Source: Halarchaeum grantii
Lineage (GTDB): Archaea > Halobacteriota > Halobacteria > Halobacteriales > Halobacteriaceae
NCBI RefSeq assembly: GCF_014647455.2
Contig: NZ_BMPF01000001.1
Location: forward strand, 310,001-374,000
DNA length: 64,000 bases
Direction of reading: 5' to 3'
Positions 40,992 to 49,623 of this stretch are shown here, one piece after another. Under the pieces are notes generated by a model. It was not told where the DNA came from, did not search any database, and saw nothing but the letters and a program-made list of their open reading frames with translations. The translations under genes and the position numbers were made by a program. Position 1 is the stretch's first letter. Each line of letters starts with the position of its first letter.

Positions 40992-43835
40992 ATGAGTGAG
41001 ACCGGCGTCGTGGACGCGTTCGCCCGCCTCGGCGACCCCGTCCGGGACGCGCTCTCCGAACGCGGGTTCGAGACGCCGACGGAGCCACAGCGGCGCGCGA
41101 TCCCGCCGCTGGTCGCCGGACACGACGCCCTCGTCGTCGCGCCGACGGGGACGGGGAAGACGGAGACGGCGATGCTCCCCGTGCTCGACGCCATCGCCGA
41201 GCGCAAAGCCGACGGACACGTCCACGGCATCAGCGCGCTCTACGTCACGCCCCTGCGGGCGCTGAACCGCGACATGCGCGAGCGCCTCGACTGGTGGGGG
41301 GAGGTACTGGACATCGACGTGGACGTCCGCCACGGCGACACGACGCAGTACCAGCGCACGAAGCAGGCGAACGACCCGCCGGACGTCCTCGTGACGACGC
41401 CGGAGACCCTGCAGGCGATGCTGACGGGCGAGAAACTCCGCACGGCGTTGAGCGACGTCGAACACGTCGTCGTCGACGAGGTGCACGAGCTCGCGGGCGC
41501 GAAGCGCGGCGCGCAGTTGGCGATCGGCCTCGAACGTCTCCGCGAGCTCTCGGGGGCGTTCCAGCGCGTCGGCCTCTCCGCGACGGTCGGTGACCCCGAG
41601 GAGGTCGGGAACTTCCTCACGGGCGGGCGCGACGTCGACATCGTGGAGGTGGACGTCACCTCGCAGGTCGAGTTCGACGTCGTCGCGCCCGAGGTCCGCG
41701 AGAGCGACGAACGCCTGAGCAACGAGCTGTTGACGACGCCGGAGATGGCGAGTCACGTCCGGGCCATCCGCGAGCTCGTCGAGCGACACGACTCGACGCT
41801 GGTCTTCGTGAACACCCGCCAGACGGCGGAGGCGCTCGGTTCGCGCTTCAAGGAGGCCGGTGCGAACGTCGGCGTCCATCACGGCAGCCTCTCGAAGGAC
41901 GCCCGCATCGAGGTCGAGGAGGCGTTCAAGGCCGGCGAGCTCGACGCGATGCTCTGCACGTCCTCGATGGAGCTCGGCATCGATGTCGGGCACATCGACC
42001 ACGTCGTCCAGTACAACAGCCCGCGCGAGGTCGCGCGCCTCCTCCAGCGCGTCGGGCGCGCCGGCCACCGCCGCGACGCCGTCTCCTCGGGGACGGTCGT
42101 CGCGACGCACCCGGACGAGGTGATGGAGGCGCTCGCCATCGCGCGCCGCGCCGGCGCGGGCGAGGTGGAGACGGTGAACATCCACCACGGGAGCCTCGAC
42201 ACGGTCGCGAACCAGCTCGCGGGCATCGCGATGGACTTCGGCGACGTCTCGGCCCGGCGCGCCTACCGCATCGTCACGCGGGCCTATCCGTTCCGCGACC
42301 TCGACGAGGAGGCCTTCCGGGAGGTCGTCCGCGAGCTCCACGGCAACAGAGTGCTCTACCTGAACGAGGCGGACGACGAGCTCTCCACGTCGGGCGGGAC
42401 GTGGCAGTACGTCTACGCGAACCTCTCGATGATCCCGGACGAGGAGACCTACGAGGTCTACGACATGGCGGCCGGCCGGCAGGTCGGGACGCTCGACGAG
42501 CGCTTCGTCGTGAACTTCGCCGAACCCGGCGAGACGTTCATCCAGCGCGGCGAGATGTGGCGGATCGCGGAGATCGACGAGGAGGAGGGGCGCGTGAACG
42601 TCTCGCCGATCGCCGACCCGGGCGGTGAGGTGCCGTCGTGGACGGGCTCGGAGATCCCGGTGCCCTACGACGTCGCCCAGGAGGTCGGCGAGATGCGCGC
42701 CGCGGCGGCCGCGCAGTTCGAGGCGGGCGCCGGCCTCGACGCGGTCGCGCGCGACGTCGCGACCCGCTATCCCGCCGACGCGGCGACCGTCGCGACCGGC
42801 CTCGAACCGATCGCGCGGCAGGTCGAGGCCGGCGCGCCCGTGCCGACGGACGACCGGGTCGTGATCGAGGCGCAGGGCCGCGCCATCCGGCTGAACGCCG
42901 CGTTCGGCCACGAGGTGAACGAGACGCTCGGGCGGCTGCTCTCGGCGCTCCTCGGCCAGCGCACCGGCTCGTCCGTGGGCCTCGACAGCGGCCCGTACAG
43001 GGTCGAACTCGAGGTGCCCCAAGGCGTCCGGGCGAGCGAGGCGGAGGCGATACTGCGCGAGACCGACCCCGAGCACGTCGCCGCGCTCCTCGAACTGTCC
43101 TTGAAGCGCTCGGACGCGCTGAAGTTCACGCTCGCACAGGTCGCCGCGAAGTTCGGCGCGCTCGACCGCTCGAAGGGCGGCGACGGCGTCGGCCTGAACC
43201 GCATCATGGGCGCGCTAGAGGACACGCCGGTCTACGACGAGGCGCTCCGCGAGGTGTTCCACACGGACCTCGACGTCGAGGGCGCGAGCGACGTCCTCGC
43301 CCGCGTCCGGTCCGAGTCCCTCGAGGTCGTCCGCCACGGCGAGCACACCCCCATCGGTGCCGGCGGCCGCTCCTCGGGGCAGGAACTCCTCACGCCGGAG
43401 AACGCGGACGCGAGCGTCGTGCGCGCCGTCCGGGAGCGCCTCATGGACGACCGCGTGAACCTCGTCTGCCTCCACTGCGGGGAGTGGGAGCAGGAGACGA
43501 AGGTCCGCAGGGTGCGCGAGCAACCGGAGTGTCCGCGCTGTGGGTCGACGCGGATCGCCGCGCTCTCCCCGTGGGCCGACGAGGTAGTCGACGCCCTCAA
43601 CGCCGACCCCGAGTCGCGCGACGGCGAGCAGGAGAAACGCGTGGAGCGCGCCTACCGGAACGCGAGCATCGTCCAGAGCCACGGGAAGAAGGCCGTCGTC
43701 GCGCTCGCCGCGCGCGGCGTCGGCCCGCAGAACGCCGCGCGCGTCATCAACAACCACCGCGAGGACGAGGCGGACTTCTACCGCGACATCCTCGAGCGCG
43801 AACGCGAATACGCCCGCACGAAGGCCTTCTGGTGA
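40992..43835 (+). CDS. lhr: Lhr-type ATP-dependent SF2 helicase
   Basis: The 947-aa protein is an Lhr-family helicase acting on branched or hybrid nucleic acids in repair. Walker A is APTGTGKTETA (about residue 55), the box II motif is VVDEVHEL, motif VI is LLQRVGRAGHRRDA. A winged helix and Lhr-specific beta domain follow. A zinc ribbon LVCLHCGEWEQ ... CPRCGS is near residues 825-855. All motifs are intact. Confidence 0.93.
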   Translation: MSETGVVDAFARLGDPVRDALSERGFETPTEPQRRAIPPLVAGHDALVVAPTGTGKTETAMLPVLDAIAERKADGHVHGISALYVTPLRALNRDMRERLDWWGEVLDIDVDVRHGDTTQYQRTKQANDPPDVLVTTPETLQAMLTGEKLRTALSDVEHVVVDEVHELAGAKRGAQLAIGLERLRELSGAFQRVGLSATVGDPEEVGNFLTGGRDVDIVEVDVTSQVEFDVVAPEVRESDERLSNELLTTPEMASHVRAIRELVERHDSTLVFVNTRQTAEALGSRFKEAGANVGVHHGSLSKDARIEVEEAFKAGELDAMLCTSSMELGIDVGHIDHVVQYNSPREVARLLQRVGRAGHRRDAVSSGTVVATHPDEVMEALAIARRAGAGEVETVNIHHGSLDTVANQLAGIAMDFGDVSARRAYRIVTRAYPFRDLDEEAFREVVRELHGNRVLYLNEADDELSTSGGTWQYVYANLSMIPDEETYEVYDMAAGRQVGTLDERFVVNFAEPGETFIQRGEMWRIAEIDEEEGRVNVSPIADPGGEVPSWTGSEIPVPYDVAQEVGEMRAAAAAQFEAGAGLDAVARDVATRYPADAATVATGLEPIARQVEAGAPVPTDDRVVIEAQGRAIRLNAAFGHEVNETLGRLLSALLGQRTGSSVGLDSGPYRVELEVPQGVRASEAEAILRETDPEHVAALLELSLKRSDALKFTLAQVAAKFGALDRSKGGDGVGLNRIMGALEDTPVYDEALREVFHTDLDVEGASDVLARVRSESLEVVRHGEHTPIGAGGRSSGQELLTPENADASVVRAVRERLMDDRVNLVCLHCGEWEQETKVRRVREQPECPRCGSTRIAALSPWADEVVDALNADPESRDGEQEKRVERAYRNASIVQSHGKKAVVALAARGVGPQNAARVINNHREDEADFYRDILEREREYARTKAFW

Positions 43836-43918
43836 GCGCGCTCTTCGCCGGCCTCACCGCGCTCGCCGTCGGGAACCACACTTAATTCGCGGGCGGGCGA
43901 AGACCGGGGTATCCCCAG

Positions 43919-44935
43919 ATGAAACCGCTCCGCCTCGTCGCCGCCGGGTCGCTCTCGGCCACCGGCGTCATCCTGCTCGTGCCGATCCTCGATCACCTGC
44001 TCGCGGGACCGCCGCCGCTCGGCATCGTCCTCGGCGTCGTCGGCGTCCTCGTCTCGCTCGGCCTCGTCGCGGTCGGCGCCGTCGTCTATCGGCTCGACGT
44101 CTCGCAGACGAACGCCCTCCGAATCGCGGGCTGGAACTTCCTCGGCATCGTCGTCCTCGGCGTCGTCTTCACGCTCCTCTTCACGTACCGGCCGGTCGAG
44201 GACGCGGGCTTCCTCTTCGCGGTCGCGCTCTCGGCGGGCGCGGTCGCGCACGTCATCATCGGCGTGTACGACGTCCGGCGCATCCGCGCGGAGGAACTCG
44301 CGACCGAGCGCGAGCGCCTCGCCGTCGTCAACACGCTCGTCCGGCACAACCTTCGGCACGAGGCCCAGAACCTCCTCTTCGCCGTCGAGGCGGTGCGCGA
44401 CACCGCACCGGACGCCGCCGAGCGCATCGAGGGCGTCGCGAACAACCTCTCGGAGATGAACGAGAACGTCCAAGCCGTCGAGGACGCCATCGGGGAGGAG
44501 CGACGCCGCATGGACGCGAGCGCGGTCTGCGAAACCGTCGTCGCGGACGTCAGCGAGCGCTACCCGGACGCCGACATCGACCTCGACGCGCCCGGCGGCC
44601 TCGCGGTGTCCGCCGGAAGCCACCTCGACGACGCGGTGACGGAGCTGGTCGAGAACGCGGTCGAGCACAACGGGAGCGAGACGCCGACGGTCGAGGTGCG
44701 CGCGGCGGCGCGCGGCGGCGCGGTCGCGATCACGGTCGCCGACGACGGCCCCGGCATCTCGGAGACGGAGCGCGAACTCGTCTCCGGCGAGCGGGAGATC
44801 ACGCAGCTCGAGCACGGGAGCGGCCTCGGCCTCTGGCTCGTCCGCTGGGTCGTCGAGGAGTACGGCGGGTCGCTCACCTTCGATGACTCCGACCTCGGGG
44901 GGACGGCGGTGACGGTGACGCTCCCGGCGGCCTGA
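43919..44935 (+). CDS. membrane-bound sensor histidine kinase
   Basis: This 338-aa kinase has four N-terminal membrane helices (about 5-120) with no large extracellular domain, so it may sense the membrane itself. A DHp domain (TLVRHNLRHEAQNLL) and a HATPase domain with ELVENAVEHN, DDGPGIS and GSGLGLWL follow. All catalytic boxes are intact. No response regulator is adjacent. A CTTAAT element at about 43878 lies 36 nt before the ATG. Confidence 0.9.
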   Translation: MKPLRLVAAGSLSATGVILLVPILDHLLAGPPPLGIVLGVVGVLVSLGLVAVGAVVYRLDVSQTNALRIAGWNFLGIVVLGVVFTLLFTYRPVEDAGFLFAVALSAGAVAHVIIGVYDVRRIRAEELATERERLAVVNTLVRHNLRHEAQNLLFAVEAVRDTAPDAAERIEGVANNLSEMNENVQAVEDAIGEERRRMDASAVCETVVADVSERYPDADIDLDAPGGLAVSAGSHLDDAVTELVENAVEHNGSETPTVEVRAAARGGAVAITVADDGPGISETERELVSGEREITQLEHGSGLGLWLVRWVVEEYGGSLTFDDSDLGGTAVTVTLPAA

Positions 44936-44947
44936 GGCCCCTCTTTC

Positions 44948-45604
44948 TCACTCCAGTCCGGCGCGCACGCGCTCGCGGAGGTCGGCGGGCGAGGTGGCGA
45001 CGGCGTCCGCCGCCGAGTGGTCCATGTCCGCGCTCGCGCCGTGGCTGTAGCCGACGACGTGCGCGCCCGCGCTCGTCGCCGCCGCGACGCCGTGCTCGGA
45101 GTCCTCGACGACGAGCATCGCCGCCGGCGCGACGCCGAGGCGCTCGGCCGCGAGCTCGTAGAGGTCGGGCTCGGGCTTCCCGGGAACGTCCTCGCCGCCG
45201 GCGGTCACGACGACGTCGAAGCGCTCGTCGAGGTCGAAGCGCTCGAAGACCGACGACACCCACGACGGGAACGAGGACGTGACGAGGCCGACCGGGAGGC
45301 CGCGCGCCGCGACGTCGTCGAGGAGGTCGTGGAACCCCGGCGTGAGCGCGGCGTGCTCCGTGTAGAGTTGCTCGGCGTAGCGGTCGTAGAGGTCGAAGTA
45401 GCCCTCGCGGTCCACCGCGAGGTCGTAGCCCTCCGCCTCGAGCATATCGTACTGGTCGTAGACGTTGATGCCGACGACGCGCGCCGGGTCGATTTCGGCA
45501 CCGGGGACGGCCTCCGCGAGAATGTCGGCGATCTGCTCGCGCCAGTAGTCCTCCGAGTCCACGACGACGCCGTCCATGTCGAAGACGACGGCTTCGATTG
45601 CCAT
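44948..45604 (-). CDS. HAD superfamily hydrolase (phosphatase-like)
   Basis: The 218-aa protein has the HAD motifs FDMDGVVVDSED (nucleophile and acid/base Asp), TSSFPSW (motif II Ser), GKPEPD (motif III Lys) and VVEDSEHG (motif IV). The alpha-helical cap between residues 15 and 90 makes it a beta-phosphoglucomutase/phosphatase-like C1 member. The substrate is unknown. It converges on the membrane kinase. Confidence 0.9.
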   Translation of the reverse strand: MAIEAVVFDMDGVVVDSEDYWREQIADILAEAVPGAEIDPARVVGINVYDQYDMLEAEGYDLAVDREGYFDLYDRYAEQLYTEHAALTPGFHDLLDDVAARGLPVGLVTSSFPSWVSSVFERFDLDERFDVVVTAGGEDVPGKPEPDLYELAAERLGVAPAAMLVVEDSEHGVAAATSAGAHVVGYSHGASADMDHSAADAVATSPADLRERVRAGLE

Positions 45605-45649
45605 ACTCGACGGGAGGTGGGACGGCCCCGTCTATCTGTCGCCGCGCGG

Positions 45650-47746
45650 CTACCGCGACGCCGCGTATCGCTCCAGCGCGTCCTCGAAGTGTCGGCCGCG
45701 AATGCGGACGTCCTCGGGGTGGTCGGCGGCGTCCCCCGGGTGGGCGTCCACGGTGTCGCGGATGGCGTCGAGGGCGGCGGCGCGAACGACGGCGGCGAGG
45801 TCCGCGCCCGTGTACCCGTCCGTCCGCTCGGCGACGGCGTCGAGGTCCACGTCCTCGGCGAGCGGCTTCTCGCGGGCGTGCACCCCGAGGATGGCCCGGC
45901 GTGCGGATTCGTCGGGTCGCGGGACGTGGATGTGCGTCTCGAAGCGCCCGGGGCGGAGGAGTGCGGGGTCGAGGGCGTCGCGACGGTTGGTCGCGGCGAG
46001 CACGACGAGGTTCGGGTTCTCGGCCGCCGCGTCGAGTTCGGTGAGGAGTTGGCTGACGACGCGCTCGGTGGCCTCGCTCGTGTCCGGGCCGCGCGCGCTC
46101 GCGACGGCGTCGATCTCGTCGAAGAAGACGACGCAGGGCGCGGTGCGTCGCGCGCGCTCGAAGACCTCGCGAACCGCTTTCTCGGACTCGCCGACGTACT
46201 TGTCCACGAGTTCCGGGCCGGCGACGCGGACGACGTTCACGCCGCTCTCGTGGCCGATGGCGCGCGCGAGCATCGTCTTCCCCGTGCCGGGCGGGCCGTA
46301 GAGGAGGACGCCCGTCGGCGGGTCGGTGTGCGCGGCCTCGAAGAGGGAGGCGTACTGGAGCGGCCACTGGACGGCCTCCCGGAGGGTGGCTTTCGCCTCA
46401 GCGAGGCCGCCGACGTCGTCGAAGGAGACGTCCGGGGACTCCGCGACCACCTCGCGCATCGCGGACGGGTCCGTGGAAGCGAACGCCGTCTCGAGGTCGG
46501 CGCGCGTCACGGTGTCCCGGTCGTCGCGGATCGCCGCCATCGCCGCCTCCGTGACGAGCGCGCGCAGGTCCGCGCCGACATACCCATGCGTACGGTCCGC
46601 GAACGTCCCGAGGTCGACGTCGTCGGCGAGCGGCATCCCGCGCGTGAGGACGTCGAGGATCTCCGCGCGACCCCCGCGCGAGGGGACGCCGATCTCGATC
46701 TCGCGGTCGAAGCGCCCGCCGCGCCGGAGCGCGGGGTCGATGGCGTTGACCCTGTTCGTCGCGGCGATGACGACGACCTCGCCACGGCCCTCGAGGCCGT
46801 CCATGAGGCTGAGGAGCTGGCCGACGATGCGGTTCTCCATGTCGCCCGCGTCGTCGCGCTCGCCCGCGATGGCGTCGAACTCGTCGAAGAAGACGATGCT
46901 CGGCGCGTGCTCGCGCGCCTCCTCGAACACCTCGCGCAGTTGCTCCTCGGACTCGCCCTTGTACTTCGAGGTGATCTCGGGGCCGGAGACGCTCACGAAG
47001 TGCGCGTCCACCTCGTTCGCGACGGCGCGCGCGATGAGCGTCTTCCCGGTACCGGGCGGGCCGTAGAGGAGGACGCCCTTCGGCGGTTCGACGCCCATCC
47101 GGCGGAATCGCCCCGGGTCGGTGAGGGGGAGTTCGACGAGTTCGCGGACGGCGGCGAGCTCCTCGCCGAGGCCGCCGACGTCCTCGTAGGTGACGCCGAC
47201 GCCCGCCCCGTCGCCCGTGCCGGCGTCCGCGTTCGCGCCCGCGCCCGGTTCCTCGACCGCGACCTCGACGCTCGTCTCGCCGGTGACGACGACGTCCGAC
47301 CCCGGGTCGGTGTGCGTGACGCGGAACTCGCCGATCTCGCCGAGCGCGTCCACGCGGACGGTCTCGCCCTCGCTCACCGGCCGGTCGAAGAGGGCGTCGC
47401 GCACCGCGTCCTCGACGGCGGCGCGCTCGCGCGCGGGCGGGACCGACGGCGTCACGACGACGCGCTCGGCCTCGCGGACGGTGGCCCTCTCGACGCGAAC
47501 GGTGTCGCCCACCGAGACGCCGGCGTTCGTGCGCGTCGCGCCGTCGATGCGGAGTTCGTCCGCGTCCAGCGTCGCGTCCGGCCACACCTTCGCGACGGTC
47601 GCGCCCGCGCCGACGATGCGGACGGTGTCACCGCTCAACACCCCGAGGTCGCGTCTGACGGCGTCCGAGAGGCGGACGATACCGCGCCCGGCGTCGCGCG
47701 GCGCGGCCTCGCGGACGACGAGTCGGCGACCCGAATCCTCGCTCAT
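45650..47746 (-). CDS. CDC48/p97-type AAA ATPase
   Basis: The 698-aa protein has an N-terminal double-psi barrel-like domain (about 1-105) and two AAA modules. Walker A is YGPPGTGKT in both (near residues 231 and 491). Walker B is FFDEFDAIAG in the first and FFDEIDAVAS in the second. It would unfold proteins in the cytosol. The C-terminal proteasome-docking HbYX motif is not present: the protein ends ALERYAASR. Confidence 0.94.
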   Translation of the reverse strand: MSEDSGRRLVVREAAPRDAGRGIVRLSDAVRRDLGVLSGDTVRIVGAGATVAKVWPDATLDADELRIDGATRTNAGVSVGDTVRVERATVREAERVVVTPSVPPARERAAVEDAVRDALFDRPVSEGETVRVDALGEIGEFRVTHTDPGSDVVVTGETSVEVAVEEPGAGANADAGTGDGAGVGVTYEDVGGLGEELAAVRELVELPLTDPGRFRRMGVEPPKGVLLYGPPGTGKTLIARAVANEVDAHFVSVSGPEITSKYKGESEEQLREVFEEAREHAPSIVFFDEFDAIAGERDDAGDMENRIVGQLLSLMDGLEGRGEVVVIAATNRVNAIDPALRRGGRFDREIEIGVPSRGGRAEILDVLTRGMPLADDVDLGTFADRTHGYVGADLRALVTEAAMAAIRDDRDTVTRADLETAFASTDPSAMREVVAESPDVSFDDVGGLAEAKATLREAVQWPLQYASLFEAAHTDPPTGVLLYGPPGTGKTMLARAIGHESGVNVVRVAGPELVDKYVGESEKAVREVFERARRTAPCVVFFDEIDAVASARGPDTSEATERVVSQLLTELDAAAENPNLVVLAATNRRDALDPALLRPGRFETHIHVPRPDESARRAILGVHAREKPLAEDVDLDAVAERTDGYTGADLAAVVRAAALDAIRDTVDAHPGDAADHPEDVRIRGRHFEDALERYAASR

Positions 47747-47823
47747 ACTTGGAGTTCTCGCTCCGGCGCAAAAGGGTTACTGCGGGGAAAACGCCTAACA
47801 CGACGGGTGCCGAGAACTCGAGT

Positions 47824-47958
47824 ATGGTCGAGGAAACCCAGCGGGACGAGATGACCTGGTACCGCTGTGAGAAATGTGGACTGATGTTCGACGCGAAGGA
47901 GGACGCCGAGAGCCACGAGGAGACCTGCGACGCCGAAGAGCCCTCGTACTTGCAGTAG
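47824..47958 (+). CDS. 44-aa zinc-finger protein
   Basis: This small protein has CEKCGLMFDAKEDAESHEETC, a single C-x2-C ... H-x4-C finger, in an acidic background. It is divergent from cdc48 and converges on the next gene, from which it is separated by only one base. Function unknown; such single-finger proteins are a recurring haloarchaeal class. Confidence 0.8.
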   Translation: MVEETQRDEMTWYRCEKCGLMFDAKEDAESHEETCDAEEPSYLQ

Positions 47959-47959
47959 C

Positions 47960-48391
47960 CTACGCCTCGGGCGCGAACAGCTCGAAGCTGTACTCGCTCA
48001 TCTCGTCCTCCTCGAAGACGAAGACTCGCCCGCGCGCGACCTCCGGGTCCGCGGTGATCTCCGCGGCGTAGCCGTCCATCTCCACCGTCACGCCCGGGAA
48101 GACCTCCTCCGTCTCGCCGGGCTCGAGCATCACGCGCCCGACGCCCGTCCCCTCGAGGATGTCGTCGTGCGTGTTCCGGTCGTTCACGTAGAGCATCACG
48201 CCCTCCGTCTCCGTCGGGTCGCAGACGAGCACCTGGACGTTCATCCCGGGGCTCGTCCGGAGCGTCCCCTCGTGGCGCTCGGGGGCGCCGTGGTAGAAGG
48301 TCTCGCGACCGTCCGCGTACGTGACGACGATCCCGTCCTCCGTCAGCTCGACCGGGAGCGTCTCCGGCGCGACGTCGTTCCGATAGCTCAT
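47960..48391 (-). CDS. uncharacterised haloarchaeal beta-rich protein
   Basis: The 143-aa product is acidic and mainly beta-strand, starting MSYRNDVAPETLPVELTEDG. It has no catalytic motif that I know. I chose the ATG at 48391 because the preceding 29 residues of the longer frame are basic and unlike the rest. It probably is a DUF-type family protein (DUF5796-like). Confidence 0.72.
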   Translation of the reverse strand: MSYRNDVAPETLPVELTEDGIVVTYADGRETFYHGAPERHEGTLRTSPGMNVQVLVCDPTETEGVMLYVNDRNTHDDILEGTGVGRVMLEPGETEEVFPGVTVEMDGYAAEITADPEVARGRVFVFEEDEMSEYSFELFAPEA

Positions 48392-48495
48392 ACCTCGACT
48401 TGCGCGTTCGCGCGCAAAAGCGCCGCGCTCTCCGTGAGTCGCGGAGCGGTTGTCGAGACCGCCAACGGTAAGTGCCACGTCGGCTACTCACACGC

Positions 48496-49347
48496 ATGGA
48501 CGGCAGCGCCGAGGCCCCCGCAGCCGGCACCGTGCTGAACGCGCTCGCGACCGGCCGGGGCGCCGCGTTCGCCATCGACCGCTACGTCAGCGCGACCGTC
48601 GAACTCGGCGGGAGCGACGTCACGGGGTCGGTCGTCGGCGAACCCGACGCGGACACCCGCCTCGTCGAGCGCTGCGTCGAACTCGTCTGCGAGACCTACG
48701 GCGACGGCGAGCGCGGCGGGCACGTGGAGACGGAGTCGGAGATCTCGATGGCGGCCGGCCTCAAGTCCTCGAGCGCCGCCGCGAACGCCACCGTCCTCGC
48801 GACACTCGACGCGCTCGGCGAGGCGGAAGCCGTCTCGCGCGAGGACGCCGCGCTACTGGGCGTGCAGGCCGCGCGCGACGTCGGCGTCACCGTCACCGGC
48901 GCGTACGACGACGCGAGCGCGAGCATGCTCGGCGGCCTCACCGTCACCGACAACGAGCGGGACGTCCTGCTCGCGCGCGACGATCCCACGTGGGACGTCC
49001 TCGTCTGGACGCCGGACGAGCAGGCGTTCAGCGCGGACGCGGACGCCGCGCGCTGTGCGCGCATCGCGCCGCTCGCAGAGCACGTCGAAGAACTGGCGCT
49101 CGCGGGCCGCTACGGCCTCGCGATGACCATCAACGGCTTCGCGTTCTGCGGGGCGCTCGGCTTCTCGAGCGACCCGCTCGTCGAAGCCATGCCCGCCGTC
49201 GACGGCGTCTCGCTCTCCGGGACCGGCCCGAGTTACGTCGCCGTCGGCGAGCGGGCGGCCCTCGAGAACCTACAGGAATCATGGGAGACGAGACCGGGAA
49301 CGACGTTCCTCACGACGACGCAGCACGACGGCGCACGGACGAGATGA
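48496..49347 (+). CDS. aroK: archaeal shikimate kinase (GHMP type)
   Basis: At 283 aa this is the archaeal GHMP-family shikimate kinase, unrelated to bacterial AroK. The ATP-binding GHMP motif is MAAGLKSSSAAANAT, and LSGTGPSYVAVG is the C-terminal glycine loop. It phosphorylates shikimate in aromatic amino acid synthesis. Its TGA overlaps the ATG of chorismate mutase by 4 nt. Confidence 0.93.
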   Translation: MDGSAEAPAAGTVLNALATGRGAAFAIDRYVSATVELGGSDVTGSVVGEPDADTRLVERCVELVCETYGDGERGGHVETESEISMAAGLKSSSAAANATVLATLDALGEAEAVSREDAALLGVQAARDVGVTVTGAYDDASASMLGGLTVTDNERDVLLARDDPTWDVLVWTPDEQAFSADADAARCARIAPLAEHVEELALAGRYGLAMTINGFAFCGALGFSSDPLVEAMPAVDGVSLSGTGPSYVAVGERAALENLQESWETRPGTTFLTTTQHDGARTR

Positions 49348-49619
49348 GCCTCGACGAGCTCCGCGAGGAGATCGAGGAGATCGACCGCGACATCGTCGAA
49401 CTCATCGCGCGACGCACCTACGTCGCGGACGCCGTCGCCGGCGTCAAAGAGCAGCAGGACCTCGCGACGACCGACGAGGCCCAAGAGGAGGCCGTGATGG
49501 CGCGCGCCGGGCGGAACGCCGAGTCCTTCGACCTCGACTCGAACCTCGTCAAGGCCGTCTTCCGGCTGCTCATCGAGTTGAACAAGGTCCAGCAGCGCCA
49601 GTCGCGCGAGGAGCAGTAG
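49344..49619 (+). CDS. chorismate mutase (AroQ class)
   Basis: The 91-aa all-helical protein has the AroQ pattern: LREEIEEIDRDIVELIARR, the K in AGVKEQQ, and a final helix LLIELNKVQQRQSREEQ. It converts chorismate to prephenate. The ATGA overlap with shikimate kinase favours this start over an ATG at 49281. Confidence 0.93.
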   Translation: MSLDELREEIEEIDRDIVELIARRTYVADAVAGVKEQQDLATTDEAQEEAVMARAGRNAESFDLDSNLVKAVFRLLIELNKVQQRQSREEQ

Positions 49620-49623
49620 GCGC

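Noticed and set aside
40023-43076. Very long minus-strand open frame opposite the creatininase and lhr genes
   Set aside because: High GC removes stop codons; only its part up to 40900 is a real gene. The rest is Arg/Ala/Val-rich antisense sequence to clear helicase motifs.
49281-49343. Upstream ATG giving chorismate mutase 21 more residues
   Set aside because: The ATGA overlap at 49344 and the AroQ domain boundary favour the shorter form.
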